DNA of 64,000 bases, from contig NZ_JACOOJ010000005.1 in NCBI RefSeq assembly GCF_014287585.1, forward strand, positions 1 to 64,000, given 5' to 3'. Position 1 is the stretch's first letter. Each line of letters begins with the position of its first letter. Origin of the DNA: Parabacteroides hominis (GTDB taxonomy: Bacteria > Bacteroidota > Bacteroidia > Bacteroidales > Tannerellaceae). Below, one piece after another: positions 36,707 through 47,450 of this stretch. The translations under genes were made by a program, and so were the position numbers. The notes beneath the pieces were generated by a model, which did no database searches, was not told the origin of the DNA, and saw only the letters and a program-made list of their open reading frames with translations.

Positions 36707-37510
36707 CTATTTCTCCTCCTGTTTCTGTACGGCTGACGAATCTTTCGCCATATCGGTCAGACGACCGTAATTATATTTCATGAGGTTCAGGCTGTCCAGA
36801 TAAACCTTGTAGTAAGAGGAGTCGGCATTGTTCATAAAGATATACCCATACACGCGTTTGATCTGCTTGGTCGGAACCGTCTTCAAAACGGTTTCGTGAT
36901 AGCCATCGCGAAGCACCTTGTCATTGACAGTCACGATCGTATCGCCCTGGTCGGCGCTTATGCGTATTTCCGGTTTATAGGTCATTCCCTTGTTGATGCC
37001 CCAGACATTCATGCCTAATACAAACGAGCTGCCGGACGAATAGTTCGTTTCCGGTTTGATATCGAACGTCACACCGTTAAACAAAGCATCGGGCTCCAGC
37101 CTTAAAGAGGTACGGCGAGGCCAGATATCCACCGAATCCTGTTTGGAAACTGGTGCTGCCGAAGCCTGCACATCGCCCAACGCTTTCTGCCGTTTATTCA
37201 AATCGGCCAGCACGCGGTCATACACCTTCATATAAATATCCAGATGCCGTCCATACCAAACGAGCGAACTGTCGTACTCGGCCTGTGTGATATCGTATTT
37301 GCGGAAGATGGACTGATATAAAGCCTCCTTATGGGCATTATCGGGAAACGCCTTGCTGTCCAGGCTAATCATGGCTTCCGCCAATTGCATATCCACCTGT
37401 ACAGCTTGCATTTTCTTTTCCGAAAGAATGCCATCCGGTACTTTGCTACAGGCAACCAGCAAGGTTCCCAACAGCAAAACGACACTATATCTATGCAGTC
37501 TGTTCCGCAT
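36707..37510 (-). CDS. DUF4296 lipoprotein
   Basis: A 267-residue predicted lipoprotein (LLLGTLLVACSK, Cys21). The DUF4296 region (about 24-120) has the family pattern ILSEKKMQAVQVDMQLAEAM and SIFRKYDITQAEYDSSLVWY. The C-terminal half is a mixed-charge domain of unknown type. It follows lspA by 8 bp, a constant arrangement in Bacteroidales, so lipoprotein processing and this protein are co-expressed. Function is unknown. Confidence 0.85.
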   Translation of the reverse strand: MRNRLHRYSVVLLLGTLLVACSKVPDGILSEKKMQAVQVDMQLAEAMISLDSKAFPDNAHKEALYQSIFRKYDITQAEYDSSLVWYGRHLDIYMKVYDRVLADLNKRQKALGDVQASAAPVSKQDSVDIWPRRTSLRLEPDALFNGVTFDIKPETNYSSGSSFVLGMNVWGINKGMTYKPEIRISADQGDTIVTVNDKVLRDGYHETVLKTVPTKQIKRVYGYIFMNNADSSYYKVYLDSLNLMKYNYGRLTDMAKDSSAVQKQEEK

Positions 37511-37518
37511 TAATTCTT

Positions 37519-38133
37519 TTATTTTTCTTTTGAGAGACTTGTCGACAATGTGTGACGGTAGAACAGCAACAACAAAAAGACACCTACGCAGATCGCCGAG
37601 TCGGCCAAGTTAAAGATCGGACGGAAAAAGATAAACTCTTCTCCTCCCCACACCGGGAGCCAGTCGGGCAACACCGTCTGTATCAACGGAAAATAGAACA
37701 TATCGACCACCTTCCCGTGCAACCAGCCGGCATAGCCGCCACCTTCCGGCATAAACGAGGCAACCTGTCCGAAGCTATGATCGAACACCACCCCATAGAA
37801 TATGGAGTCGATGATATTCCCGATAGCCCCCGCAAAGATCAACGAGATACAGGCGATAAAGCCAAAGGTGTAATTCTGTTTCACCAGCTTATACAGGTAA
37901 TAACCGATAAAACCGACAGCGATAATACGGAATACCGACAAAAATAGTTTACCGATCACTTCTATCCCGAAAGCCATTCCCGGATTCTCGGTGAAGTACA
38001 GATAAAACCACGGAGTGATTTCAATGCTCTCATGCAGTTGCATGTGAGTTTTAATCCATATTTTAAGAGCCTGGTCAAGAATAAGGAGCAGCATCACAAT
38101 CAACGCTGCTCCCCAACCTTTGGAATATCTCAT
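37519..38133 (-). CDS. lspA: Lipoprotein signal peptidase (LspA)
   Basis: A 204-residue inner-membrane aspartyl protease with four helices. The catalytic Asp pair is in AGAIGNIIDSIFYG and FNLADSAICVGVFLL, and TENPGMAFG is the usual periplasmic motif. It is longer than E. coli LspA owing to an inserted loop between helices, common in Bacteroidetes. It cleaves signal peptides before the lipidated Cys, as in the SusD and TamL precursors in this window. Its start follows the DksA-like gene stop directly. Confidence 0.96.
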   Translation of the reverse strand: MRYSKGWGAALIVMLLLILDQALKIWIKTHMQLHESIEITPWFYLYFTENPGMAFGIEVIGKLFLSVFRIIAVGFIGYYLYKLVKQNYTFGFIACISLIFAGAIGNIIDSIFYGVVFDHSFGQVASFMPEGGGYAGWLHGKVVDMFYFPLIQTVLPDWLPVWGGEEFIFFRPIFNLADSAICVGVFLLLLFYRHTLSTSLSKEK

Positions 38134-38514
38134 TTACTTGGCACCTCCCTGTTTAGCTTCGATACTCAACGTAGCGTGAGGCACAGCACGTAATCTTTCT
38201 TTCGGGATCAATTTACCGGTTTCGCGGCAAATACCGTACGTTTTATTCTCAATCCGGATCAATGCTGCCTGCAAGTTCTGGATAAACTTCATCTGACGCT
38301 GTGCCAAACGGCCAGCCTCTTCCTTTGATAAAGTCGCAGCGCCTTCCTCCAATACTTTAAACGTAGGAGACGTATCAGCAACATCATTGCCGTCAGAATT
38401 CGTGACACCGGATCTCAACAGGTCATAATCTTTTTTTGCTTTCTCCAGCTTTTCCAATATTATGGCGCGGAACTCCTCGAGTTCGGCATCCGAATATCTT
38501 GTCTTTTCTGCCAT
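38134..38514 (-). CDS. DksA/TraR-family protein with reduced zinc finger
   Basis: A 126-residue protein with an N-terminal coiled coil (about 8-70) and the C-terminal DksA/TraR motif IENKTYGICRETGKLIPKER followed by LRAVPHATLSIEAK. Only one Cys of the usual four remains (CRETG and PHAT replace the CxxC pairs), a pattern I know from other Bacteroidales members. It may bind RNA polymerase through the secondary channel without zinc. The gene starts the lspA operon and follows ileS by 148 bp. Confidence 0.88.
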   Translation of the reverse strand: MAEKTRYSDAELEEFRAIILEKLEKAKKDYDLLRSGVTNSDGNDVADTSPTFKVLEEGAATLSKEEAGRLAQRQMKFIQNLQAALIRIENKTYGICRETGKLIPKERLRAVPHATLSIEAKQGGAK

Positions 38515-38546
38515 GGTTCATTTAAATTAATAATTAACAATTAAGA

Positions 38547-38657
38547 ATGATTAATGAATAATGAATAATTCAACAATGAGAAAGATTCCTCCTCTCTCTT
38601 GCCCACAAATATAAGCAATTCTTCCATTGTTCATTATTAATTATTCATTATTCATTG
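38547..38657. repeat. AT-rich inverted repeat between ileS and the DksA-like gene
   Basis: Arms at about 38547-38577 and 38623-38657 are built from iterated ATTATTCATT pieces and are largely complementary, ending in CAACAATG and CATTGTTC. It lies after the ileS stop and before the next gene of the same strand. It could form a stem in the readthrough message. Confidence 0.6.
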
Positions 38658-38662
38658 AATAT

Positions 38663-41600
38663 TTACGCTTTTTCAATTCGGACCGAAAGCTTGAAGTCTT
38701 CGAAATCCAACTCGGTCGCATCGCTGATCACATCCGTAATTTCCACTGATACAGCCAACACCTGGTTTGCGATATACGAATTGAAGTCTTTGATCGCTTC
38801 ATCTATCACATCGTTCGAAAGGACGGTGACGGATATCTTATCGGTGATGTCATAGCCGCTGCTCTTACGCAGGTTCTGGATACGGTTTACCAACTCACGC
38901 GCCAGCCCTTCCTTGCGGAGGTTTTCTGTCACGGTGATATCCAGCGCCACTGTCAGGCGGCCTTCGTTCGCAACCAGCCAGCCCGGTATGTCTTCGGAAA
39001 TGATCTCGACGTCTGCACGTTCGATCACCGCCTCCTGTCCTTCGACGGCCAGCGTGAACGTTCCGGCTTTTTCGAACGCATTGATTTCGTCCTGGCTCAT
39101 CGTCTGGATAGCGGCGGCCAATGCCTTCATGATCTTGCCGTAACGCGGGCCTAACTTCTTGAAGTCCGGCTTGATCTTCTTCACTAAAATACCGGCAGTG
39201 TTATCGACAAACTTCAGTTCCTTCACATTGACCTCGTTCAGGATCAGTGCTTTCACAGCTTCGATGCTTTCCTGCTGATGGGCATCCACAACCGGGACCA
39301 TGATGGTTTGCAGCGGCTGGCGAACCTTGATATTCACCTTGCGGCGCAAAGCCAGCACCATAGAGGACACATCCTGTGCCATCTGCATACGTTCTTCCAG
39401 ATTCTTGTCGATCAGTGCCTCGTTGCAAACCGGGAATTCGGACAGGTGGACAGATTCAACCTTTTCACGTCCGGTAGCAGCGATCAGGTCGCAGAACAAC
39501 CGGTCTGCATAGAACGGCGCGATCGGAGCCATCAACTTGGCGACCGTTTCCAGACAGGTGTACAAAGTCTGGTAAGCGGACAACTTGTCGGTCGTCATGC
39601 CTCCACCCCAGAAACGGCGGCGGTTCAGACGCACGTACCAGTTACTCAGATTGTCGTTTACGAAATCGGAGATCGCACGTCCGGCACGGGTCGGTTCGTA
39701 TGCATCCAGGAATCCATCCACATCCTTCACCAGCGAATTCAGCAACGACAGAATCCAACGGTCGATTTCGGGACGTTCTTTCCAGTCTACATCCGGTTCG
39801 GAATAATCGAAACCGTCCACATTCGCATACAAGGCGAAGAACGAATATGTATTATATAATGTACCGAAGAACTTGCGGCGAACTTCTTCGATACCGTCGA
39901 TATCAAACTTGATGTTATCCCACGGAGAGGCATTCGTAATCATGTACCAGCGCAAAGGATCGGAACCATACTGTTCGATCGTGGCGAACGGATCGACGGC
40001 GTTTCCCAAGCGTTTGGACATCTTGTTGCCATTCTTGTCCAGCACCAGGCCGTTTGAAACGACTGCTTTATACGACACGCTGTCGAATACCATCGTAGCT
40101 ATCGCATGCAAAGTGAAGAACCATCCGCGTGTCTGGTCAACGCCTTCGGCTATGAAGTCGGCCGGATAAACCTTGCGGTCGTCGAAAAGTTCCTTGTTCT
40201 CGAACGGATAATGAATCTGCGCATAAGGCATCGCACCTGAATCGAACCATACATCGATCAGGTCGGTCTCGCGCTTCATCGGCTTACCGCTTTCGGAAAC
40301 CAAGATCACATCATCCACATACGGACGGTGCAGGTCGATCTTTTCGTAGTTTTCCTTCGTATATTCGCCCGGCTGGAATTTCAGTTCCTTGTAGGGGTTG
40401 GACTCCATCAGCCCGGCTTTTACGGATTTCTCTATTTCATTGTACAGTTCTTCAACCGAACCGATACATATTTCTTCCGCCCCGTCTTCGGTACGCCAGA
40501 TCGGGAGCGGCGTTCCCCAGTAACGGCTACGGCTCAGGTTCCAGTCCTGCAGGTTTTCCAACCATTTGCCGAAACGTCCCGTACCGGTGCTCTGCGGTTT
40601 CCAGTTGATCGTATTGTTCAGTTCGATCATCCGTTCGCGGCAAGCAGTCGTGCGGATAAACCAGCTATCCAGCGGATAATACAGCACCGGCTTGTCCGTG
40701 CGCCAGCAGTGCGGATAGTTGTGTACCTGCTTTTCGATGCGGAACACACGGTTTTGCGCTTTCAGCATCATACAGATTTCGATATCCAGCGTTTCGTCTT
40801 TTTCACCTTTTGTCGCATCGTAAGCATTCTTCACGAACTTGCCCTGCCACGGGTCGTAGTCGGCTGCATTCATGTGAGCTTGCACATATTCCGGATCGAG
40901 GTCTTCCAACAGATAGAACTTACCTGTCATATCGACCATAGGACGGCGGTTCCCGTCTTTGTCGACCATCATCAACGGTGGTATGCCGCTTGCTTTTGCC
41001 ACACGGTCGTCATCTGCACCGAAAGTCGGAGCGATATGTACGATACCCGTACCATCTTCAACCGTCACATAGTCGCCGGTGATTACCCGGAAAGCGCCTT
41101 CGCCCGGATTGACCCACGGGATCAGCTGCTCGTAGTGCATGCCAGCCAGTTCCGGGCCTTTCCATTCGCCGACCACTTTGAACGGAACCAACTTGTCGCC
41201 CGGTTTATAATCGGTCAGAGCCAGGTCGGCAGCTTTCGGATTGAAATACACATTCAACAAGTCCTTAGCCAAAACAGCCGTCATCGGCATGCCTGTGTAC
41301 GCGTTGTACGTCTGTACGGCCACGTATGTAAAATTCGGGCCTACGCAAAGAGCCGTGTTGGAAGGCAATGTCCACGGAGTAGTCGTCCATGCCAGGAAGA
41401 ACGGTTCGCCGAATCCGGACATTTCCGGTTTCGGATCGAGAATACGGAACTGAGCCGTACAAGTCGTATCCTTCACGTCGCGATAACAACCCGGCTGGTT
41501 CAACTCGTGCGAGCTAAGACCTGTTCCGGCTGCCGGCGAATAGGGTTGGATAGTGTAGCCTTTGTACAGCAAACCTTTCTTATATAATTCTTTCAGCAGA

Positions 41601-42088
41601 TGCCACAATGTTTCGATATAACGGTTGTCGTAAGTGATATACGGGTTTTCCATATCCACCCAATAGCCCATCTTCTGCGTCAGGTCTTCCCATTCTTTCG
41701 TGAACTTCATCACGTCGCGGCGACAGGCTGCATTATATTCGGCCACAGAGATCTTTTTGCCGATATCTTCTTTGGTTATGCCCAATGATTTTTCGACTCC
41801 CAGCTCGACCGGCAATCCGTGCGTATCCCATCCTGCCTTACGGTTGACGAGATATCCTTTCATGGTCTTATAACGGCAGAAAATATCCTTAATCGAACGG
41901 GCAATCACATGGTGAATACCGGGCATACCGTTTGCTGAAGGAGGACCTTCATAAAATACAAACGAGGGATGTCCTTCGCGGATTTCAAGACTCTTATGGA
42001 AGATGTCGCCATCCTGCCATTTCTTCAGCACCTCTTTATTGACGTTCGACAAGTCAAGTTTCGAGTATTCGGCAAATTTCTTACTCAT
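38663..42088 (-). CDS. ileS: Isoleucyl-tRNA synthetase
   Basis: A 1141-residue class I synthetase of the long IleS type. The HIGH-like motif is GMPGIHHVIARS near residue 55 and the KMSKS motif is KNGNKMSKRLGNAVDP near residue 680. The editing domain lies between them (TTTPWTLPSNTALCVGPNF). The C-terminal part is the tRNA-binding domain. A TACCTTTG -7 box (42131-42124) lies 36 bp upstream on the minus strand. It heads a strand-wise run with the DksA-like, lspA and DUF4296 genes. Confidence 0.98.
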   Translation of the reverse strand: MSKKFAEYSKLDLSNVNKEVLKKWQDGDIFHKSLEIREGHPSFVFYEGPPSANGMPGIHHVIARSIKDIFCRYKTMKGYLVNRKAGWDTHGLPVELGVEKSLGITKEDIGKKISVAEYNAACRRDVMKFTKEWEDLTQKMGYWVDMENPYITYDNRYIETLWHLLKELYKKGLLYKGYTIQPYSPAAGTGLSSHELNQPGCYRDVKDTTCTAQFRILDPKPEMSGFGEPFFLAWTTTPWTLPSNTALCVGPNFTYVAVQTYNAYTGMPMTAVLAKDLLNVYFNPKAADLALTDYKPGDKLVPFKVVGEWKGPELAGMHYEQLIPWVNPGEGAFRVITGDYVTVEDGTGIVHIAPTFGADDDRVAKASGIPPLMMVDKDGNRRPMVDMTGKFYLLEDLDPEYVQAHMNAADYDPWQGKFVKNAYDATKGEKDETLDIEICMMLKAQNRVFRIEKQVHNYPHCWRTDKPVLYYPLDSWFIRTTACRERMIELNNTINWKPQSTGTGRFGKWLENLQDWNLSRSRYWGTPLPIWRTEDGAEEICIGSVEELYNEIEKSVKAGLMESNPYKELKFQPGEYTKENYEKIDLHRPYVDDVILVSESGKPMKRETDLIDVWFDSGAMPYAQIHYPFENKELFDDRKVYPADFIAEGVDQTRGWFFTLHAIATMVFDSVSYKAVVSNGLVLDKNGNKMSKRLGNAVDPFATIEQYGSDPLRWYMITNASPWDNIKFDIDGIEEVRRKFFGTLYNTYSFFALYANVDGFDYSEPDVDWKERPEIDRWILSLLNSLVKDVDGFLDAYEPTRAGRAISDFVNDNLSNWYVRLNRRRFWGGGMTTDKLSAYQTLYTCLETVAKLMAPIAPFYADRLFCDLIAATGREKVESVHLSEFPVCNEALIDKNLEERMQMAQDVSSMVLALRRKVNIKVRQPLQTIMVPVVDAHQQESIEAVKALILNEVNVKELKFVDNTAGILVKKIKPDFKKLGPRYGKIMKALAAAIQTMSQDEINAFEKAGTFTLAVEGQEAVIERADVEIISEDIPGWLVANEGRLTVALDITVTENLRKEGLARELVNRIQNLRKSSGYDITDKISVTVLSNDVIDEAIKDFNSYIANQVLAVSVEITDVISDATELDFEDFKLSVRIEKA

Positions 42089-42173
42089 ATGCGTTATATT
42101 TATCTATCTTCTCAAAAATTGCCGCAAAGGTAGTGATTTAATTCGAATTAGGCAATATGGAAACAGCAAGGCC

Positions 42174-43226
42174 TCAAATCTCTCCGGACGTATTTCCCAG
42201 TGCCATCAATAAAGCCACCACTTCCGAATAATTCTTCCGGCCGGAGGGGATGTTGTTTCCTTTCAGGAACCAGTTGTAAGCCCAACCTTGTACTTCACCG
42301 ATAAGCGGGCTGTACAAATCCTGCCAGTAAGCGACTTTCCGGTTGTAAAGATCTTTTACTTCGGGGGAGATCGTTTCTTTCCATCGGTTAAATTCTCCTT
42401 CCGGCAAAAGTTGATATGCATTGCTCAGCACATAAGGCAACAAAGCGAAGTAAGCTGAAAAACGGATTTCCGGCACTTCCGAGCGGGAACAGACCAGAAA
42501 GCCGTACAAATTCGCTTCCGCCTCGCTGGATATTCCTAACACATGCGCCATTTCGTGTGCATAAGTAAACGGATACTGGACAGGCAACAATTCGGGATTC
42601 AAGTTATATTCGGTAAAGAACGGCCCCATATACCCCAAAACGCCCACACTGCTCATCAGCGAAGGGAGCAGCATCGGCTTCGGATGCAGATACCCGGCAG
42701 GAGCAACCAGTCCGAATCTTCCGGCAATTTCCTTGTAACCCTTTTCGGATTCCTCCGCTACAACCGCTCTATCGATCTCCTCTACCGGGACAAAAGATGC
42801 ATTCAGAGAATCCGTGTAAGCAGACAGGAAAGAGCGGAACGCCTCAGCCGAATAAGCCGCATATGGGAGCTGTGTCCGGGTAAAGAAATCCTGCCGGAAA
42901 TAATTCATTCCCCATGCCACATAAAACCAGACATACACCCACAACAGATATTCGACCGTCCGCCCCACTAACGTCTTCCACGAACATTTGCCGGCAACAG
43001 CACAGACCACATAAACAAGCAAACCGCCAATACTGCCATATATCAGGCAATCGCCCACCGAAAAAGGGAAAAGAGATGAGAAACGGGACAGGGCAGCCGA
43101 TATATACGGATATACGTTCCGGGCATACGCTTCTTCGGCTTCCGGCGAACGCATGGCGAACCAGATAGCGATTAAAAGGAGAGACAAAACTGTCCAACGT
43201 ATGTATTTCAATTTGAAATGCGACAT
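42174..43226 (-). CDS. DUF3810 putative membrane zinc metallopeptidase
   Basis: A 350-residue protein with membrane helices at about 10-24, 55-78 and 90-105, then a soluble domain. HEMAH (residues 224-228) is an HExxH zinc site, and Glu235 in GISSEAEANLYGF is a likely third ligand. This is the DUF3810 family, common in Bacteroidetes and without a proven substrate. It lies 40 bp after metH on the same strand. Confidence 0.85.
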   Translation of the reverse strand: MSHFKLKYIRWTVLSLLLIAIWFAMRSPEAEEAYARNVYPYISAALSRFSSLFPFSVGDCLIYGSIGGLLVYVVCAVAGKCSWKTLVGRTVEYLLWVYVWFYVAWGMNYFRQDFFTRTQLPYAAYSAEAFRSFLSAYTDSLNASFVPVEEIDRAVVAEESEKGYKEIAGRFGLVAPAGYLHPKPMLLPSLMSSVGVLGYMGPFFTEYNLNPELLPVQYPFTYAHEMAHVLGISSEAEANLYGFLVCSRSEVPEIRFSAYFALLPYVLSNAYQLLPEGEFNRWKETISPEVKDLYNRKVAYWQDLYSPLIGEVQGWAYNWFLKGNNIPSGRKNYSEVVALLMALGNTSGEI

Positions 43227-43266
43227 TGCGATAAGGGGCGAGTAAACCTCGCCCCCACGGTATGTT

Positions 43267-46200
43267 TTACGATATGTTTTTATTCAATAACTTCCTTACT
43301 TCCGTTTCCGACAGATTCCGGCGACGGGCGTAGTCCTTCATCTGCTCCACGTCGATATTACCGATCATGAAGTATTGGGATTCAGGGTGAGCGATATAAA
43401 TACCGCTAACCGTCGCTGTCGGGTACATCGCGCCGTTTTCCGTCAACCGGACGCCGATCTGTGACATATCCAACAATTTATCCAACGTATAGTTCAAAAG
43501 CTGGTCCGGCAATGAAGGATAGCCGACAGCCGGACGTATTCCCTGATATTTCACTTTGTACAGGTCGGAGATGGAAAGCGATTCATCCGGAGCATATCCC
43601 CAATATTCCTTACGGACTTTTTCATGGAGATATTCGGCGATAGCCTCGGCCAGACGGTCGGTCAGGGTTTGCAGCAACATGGAATTATAGGTGTCTCCCT
43701 CCTGCTCGAACCGTTCTTTCAGAGATTCGGCACCGACACCAGCCGTCACCACGAAAGCGCCGACATAATCCGTACGCCCTTCCGATACCGGCATCACATA
43801 ATCGGCCAGCGACTTATAGATGCCCTCCTCTTTCTTCACCTGTTGGCGCAAAACAGGAAGCAAGACTTCTCCTATCCGGATATTATCCCCGTCGCTGTTT
43901 GCCGGGAAGAAACCATAAACCGCCTTGCAATACTCGGCTTTCGTCTCGACCAGACGATCCAGCAACTTGACAGCATCCTTATATAACTGCATGGCCTCCG
44001 ACGCCTTCGCCCGGTCCGCTTCCGGGAACTCGGCCAGCCAGGCGGCGCGACAGGCGTCGCAGCCGTGGATTTGCGCAATTTCCGAGAAACGCCCGTTCAG
44101 TTTCCAAGCGCTGAAGAAGAAGGTCCAATGGATATATGGGATTATTTCTTCTAAAGGAATATAAGGAATCACCTGCACCCCGTTCCGGGCCGGGACGACC
44201 GGACTATAAGAAGCCCAATCGATCTCCGGACGATTCATCCGGGCTTCCGCCAACGGGACCAGTATCTCTTTTTTCTTATTCATGGAGGCACGCAAAGCCT
44301 CATACTCGCTGTTCAGCTGGGCAATATAAGCATCCCGCGTATCCGGGTTCAATAGTTTGGCCGCAATCAGCGGGTTTTGCGAAGCATCCAGCACATGAAT
44401 GACAGGATAGTCATAATGAGGAGCGATTTTAATGGCCGTATGCAACTTCGAAGTCGTGGCGCCGCCCACCATTATGGGAATACCCAGGCCGGCTTTCTGC
44501 ATCTCGTCCGTCACATGCACCATCTCTTCGAGCGAAGGCGTGATCAGACCGGAAAGACAGACCAGATCGGGCTTTTCCTCCATTGCCTTTTTTACGATCA
44601 CGTCCGCCGGGACCATCACCCCCAAATCGATCACCTCATAGTTGTTGCAAGCCAGGACGATCGAAACAATATTCTTTCCGATGTCATGCACATCGCCTTT
44701 CACGGTCGCAAACAGGACCTTCCCCGCCTTAGCAGAATCGGAAGAGACCTTTTCCGCCTCGATCGCCGGTTGCAGGATGGCAACGGCTTTTTTCATCGTA
44801 CGGGCAGTCTTGACAACCTGTGGCAGGAACATTTTTCCGGCGCCGAACAATTCGCCTACCTTATTCATTCCACTCATCAACGGTCCGTCGATAATATCCA
44901 CCGCACGCGGATATTCCTTCAAGGCTTCCTTTAAATCTTCTTCCAAATGATCGCCGACCCCTTTTATCAGAGCGTTTTCCAAACGCTCTTCCAGTGGACA
45001 GTGGACAGTGGGAAGTGGAGAGTTATCGGAGTCGTTCTTCTTCACTTTCAACTCTCCACTTTCAACTGTCCACTGAATAAGTTCTTCCGCAGCCTCCGGA
45101 CGACGCGCTAAAATGACGTCTTCCAACAACGTACGGAAAGAAGGTTCGATATCTTCATAGAGTACGGACGACGACGGATTCACGATCCCCATATCCATGC
45201 CTTTCTGAATCGCATGATACAGGAATACGGAATGCATAGCCTCCCGCACGTAATTATTTCCACGGAAAGAGAAGGAAAGATTGCTGACACCGCCGCTCAC
45301 CTTCGCGCCCGGCAGGTTCTTCTTGATCCATTCCACGGCACGGATAAAGTCGAGGCCGTACCCGTTATGCTCTTCCATACCGGTAGCGATAGCCAGCACA
45401 TTCGGATCGAAAATAATCCCGTTCGGATCGAAATCCACTTTCTCACGAAGGAGGCGGTAAGCACGTCCGCAGACCTCGATCTTCCGTTCGAACGTGTCGG
45501 CCTGTCCTTTTTCATCAAAAGCCATTACGACCGTAGCCGCTCCCAACTGTTTGATACGGGCTGCATGTTGCAGGAATACCTCTTCACCTTCTTTCAAAGA
45601 AATCGAATTCACGATGCTTTTACCCTGCACGCACATCAAACCTTTTTCGATCACCTCCCATTTCGAAGAGTCGATCATCACGGGAACACGGGAAATATCG
45701 GGTTCGGAAGCGATCAGGTTCAGGAAAGTCGTCATCTCCTTCACGGCATCCAGCATTCCGTCGTCCATATTGATATCGATCACCTGCGCACCGTCTTCCA
45801 CTTGCTTGCGGGCAATCGTCAAAGCCTCTTCATAATTCTCCTCCTTGATCAGGCGCAAGAACTTACGTGAACCGGCCACATTGCACCGTTCGCCGACATT
45901 CACGAAATTATTCTCCGGCTTTATTTCGAGCAATTCCAACCCGGACAACCAAAGACAGTCAGGCTTCGAAGCCGGTACATGCGGCTTGGCCCCTTTTACC
46001 AGTTCAGGATATTTGGCGATATGGGCCGGCGTCGTACCGCAACAGCCTCCCAAGATATTCACCAGCCCTTCGTCGATAAAAGGTTTTACATGAACAGCCA
46101 TCTTTTCCGGCGTCTCGTCATAGGAGCCGAAGCTGTTCGGCAGGCCTGCATTCGGATAAGCGCTTATATAATAAGGAGCATGTTTTGCCAGTTCAGCCAG

Positions 46201-46965
46201 GTAAGGTTTCATATCGGTAGCGCCGAAAGAGCAGTTCAGGCCGACACTGACAATATTAGTATGTTGCACGGAAGCCAAAAACGCAAGCAACGTCTGTCCG
46301 GAAAACGTACGTCCCCCCTGGGCAGACAACGTCAGAGAAAGCATAATCGGCAAATCCTTGCATTTTTCCTTCAGCACGGTCTCGGCGGCTTCCAGTCCGG
46401 CTTTCACATTCAGCGTGTCGAAAGTCGTTTCAAACAGGACGATATCCACGCCTCCGTCTACCAAGGCGTCCACCTGTTCCTTATAGGCGTCATACAAATC
46501 CATGTAGGTGACAGCCCGGTAAGCCGGATCGCTCACGTCGGGACTCATCGAGGCCGTCTTATTGGTCGGACCGACGGAACCGGCAACAAAGATCGTGCGA
46601 TCCGGATGTTCCGCCATAAAGCCGTCAGCCACCTCGCGCGCCAACTTCCCGGCAGCTAAGTTGATATTCCGTACCTGCCCCTGCATGCCGTAATCTTCCA
46701 TCGAGATGGCGTTTGCATTGAAGGTGTTGGTAGCAAAGATATCGGCACCGGCATCCAGATACTGTCGGTGGATCGATTTGATCACATCCGGCCGGGTGAT
46801 ACACAACAGATCGTTATTACCTTTCAGGTCGCTCGCCCAATCGGCAAACTGTTCTCCGCGATAGTCCTTCTCGGTCAGATTAAATCCCTGGACCATCGTA
46901 CCCATTCCTCCGTCCAGAATCAAAATGCGTTCTTTCAGGGCATTCAAAAATATCTCTTTATCCAT
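43267..46965 (-). CDS. metH: Cobalamin-dependent methionine synthase (MetH) with a repeat-derived linker
   Basis: A 1232-residue full-length MetH. The homocysteine domain has zinc-binding GLNCSFG and GGCCGT; the folate domain follows (about 350-620, [14 protein letters not shown]). The cobalamin domain carries GDVHDIGKN, and the activation domain [12 protein letters not shown]. It makes methionine from homocysteine using methyl-tetrahydrofolate. Residues 631-660, between folate and cobalamin domains, are encoded by a palindromic repeat read in frame. The gene follows smpB by 11 bp. No B12 riboswitch is seen upstream. Confidence 0.97.
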   Translation of the reverse strand: MDKEIFLNALKERILILDGGMGTMVQGFNLTEKDYRGEQFADWASDLKGNNDLLCITRPDVIKSIHRQYLDAGADIFATNTFNANAISMEDYGMQGQVRNINLAAGKLAREVADGFMAEHPDRTIFVAGSVGPTNKTASMSPDVSDPAYRAVTYMDLYDAYKEQVDALVDGGVDIVLFETTFDTLNVKAGLEAAETVLKEKCKDLPIMLSLTLSAQGGRTFSGQTLLAFLASVQHTNIVSVGLNCSFGATDMKPYLAELAKHAPYYISAYPNAGLPNSFGSYDETPEKMAVHVKPFIDEGLVNILGGCCGTTPAHIAKYPELVKGAKPHVPASKPDCLWLSGLELLEIKPENNFVNVGERCNVAGSRKFLRLIKEENYEEALTIARKQVEDGAQVIDINMDDGMLDAVKEMTTFLNLIASEPDISRVPVMIDSSKWEVIEKGLMCVQGKSIVNSISLKEGEEVFLQHAARIKQLGAATVVMAFDEKGQADTFERKIEVCGRAYRLLREKVDFDPNGIIFDPNVLAIATGMEEHNGYGLDFIRAVEWIKKNLPGAKVSGGVSNLSFSFRGNNYVREAMHSVFLYHAIQKGMDMGIVNPSSSVLYEDIEPSFRTLLEDVILARRPEAAEELIQWTVESGELKVKKNDSDNSPLPTVHCPLEERLENALIKGVGDHLEEDLKEALKEYPRAVDIIDGPLMSGMNKVGELFGAGKMFLPQVVKTARTMKKAVAILQPAIEAEKVSSDSAKAGKVLFATVKGDVHDIGKNIVSIVLACNNYEVIDLGVMVPADVIVKKAMEEKPDLVCLSGLITPSLEEMVHVTDEMQKAGLGIPIMVGGATTSKLHTAIKIAPHYDYPVIHVLDASQNPLIAAKLLNPDTRDAYIAQLNSEYEALRASMNKKKEILVPLAEARMNRPEIDWASYSPVVPARNGVQVIPYIPLEEIIPYIHWTFFFSAWKLNGRFSEIAQIHGCDACRAAWLAEFPEADRAKASEAMQLYKDAVKLLDRLVETKAEYCKAVYGFFPANSDGDNIRIGEVLLPVLRQQVKKEEGIYKSLADYVMPVSEGRTDYVGAFVVTAGVGAESLKERFEQEGDTYNSMLLQTLTDRLAEAIAEYLHEKVRKEYWGYAPDESLSISDLYKVKYQGIRPAVGYPSLPDQLLNYTLDKLLDMSQIGVRLTENGAMYPTATVSGIYIAHPESQYFMIGNIDVEQMKDYARRRNLSETEVRKLLNKNIS
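44992..45075. repeat. Palindromic repeat embedded in metH
   Basis: Left arm CAGTGGACAG...AAGTGGAGAGTT (44992-45024) and right arm (45041-45075, ending GTCCACTG) are complementary over about 24 bp, with a 9-bp extra piece in the left arm. It encodes [10 protein letters not shown] to TVHCPLEE in the MetH linker with no stop or frameshift. Confidence 0.85.
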
Positions 46966-46976
46966 ATAAAGGTTCG

Positions 46977-47438
46977 TTACCGTTTAAATGCACGATCCAT
47001 CTCCCGGCGGTCGTCCCGTTCCTTGATAGAATCGCGTTTGTCATATTCTTTCTTACCTTTGGCGATAGCGACAACGACTTTGGCCAGTCCCTTGTCATTA
47101 ATAAAAAGGCGTGTCGGAATAATGGTAAAGCCATTATTGCGGGCAGCCGTTTCAATCTTCCGTAATTCCTTTTTAGTCAGTAGCAACTTGCGGTCACGGC
47201 GGGCCGTATGGTTATTGTATGTCCCGTAGAAATATTCGGCCACATACATATTTTTCACCCACAATTCGCCCTTCTCCACAATGCAGAACGTGTCGACCAG
47301 GCTCGCTTTTCCCAGGCGGATCGATTTGATCTCCGTACCGGTCAGCACGATCCCTGCCGTAAACGTGTCGAGCAGCTCATAATCGAAAGTCGCCCGCTTG
47401 TTCTTTATCTGTATATTATTACTAATCTTCTCTTTCAT
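46977..47438 (-). CDS. smpB: SsrA-binding protein SmpB
   Basis: A 153-residue protein with the SmpB fold: [46 protein letters not shown] and the basic tail [20 protein letters not shown] that reads the ribosome decoding centre. It carries tmRNA to stalled ribosomes. It lies between a Yip1-type membrane protein gene and metH, 12 and 11 bp away. Confidence 0.97.
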   Translation of the reverse strand: MKEKISNNIQIKNKRATFDYELLDTFTAGIVLTGTEIKSIRLGKASLVDTFCIVEKGELWVKNMYVAEYFYGTYNNHTARRDRKLLLTKKELRKIETAARNNGFTIIPTRLFINDKGLAKVVVAIAKGKKEYDKRDSIKERDDRREMDRAFKR

Positions 47439-47450
47439 CTTATTCTTCTA

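Noticed and set aside
46966..46976. Cobalamin riboswitch before metH
   Set aside because: Only 11 bp separate smpB and metH, leaving no room for one.
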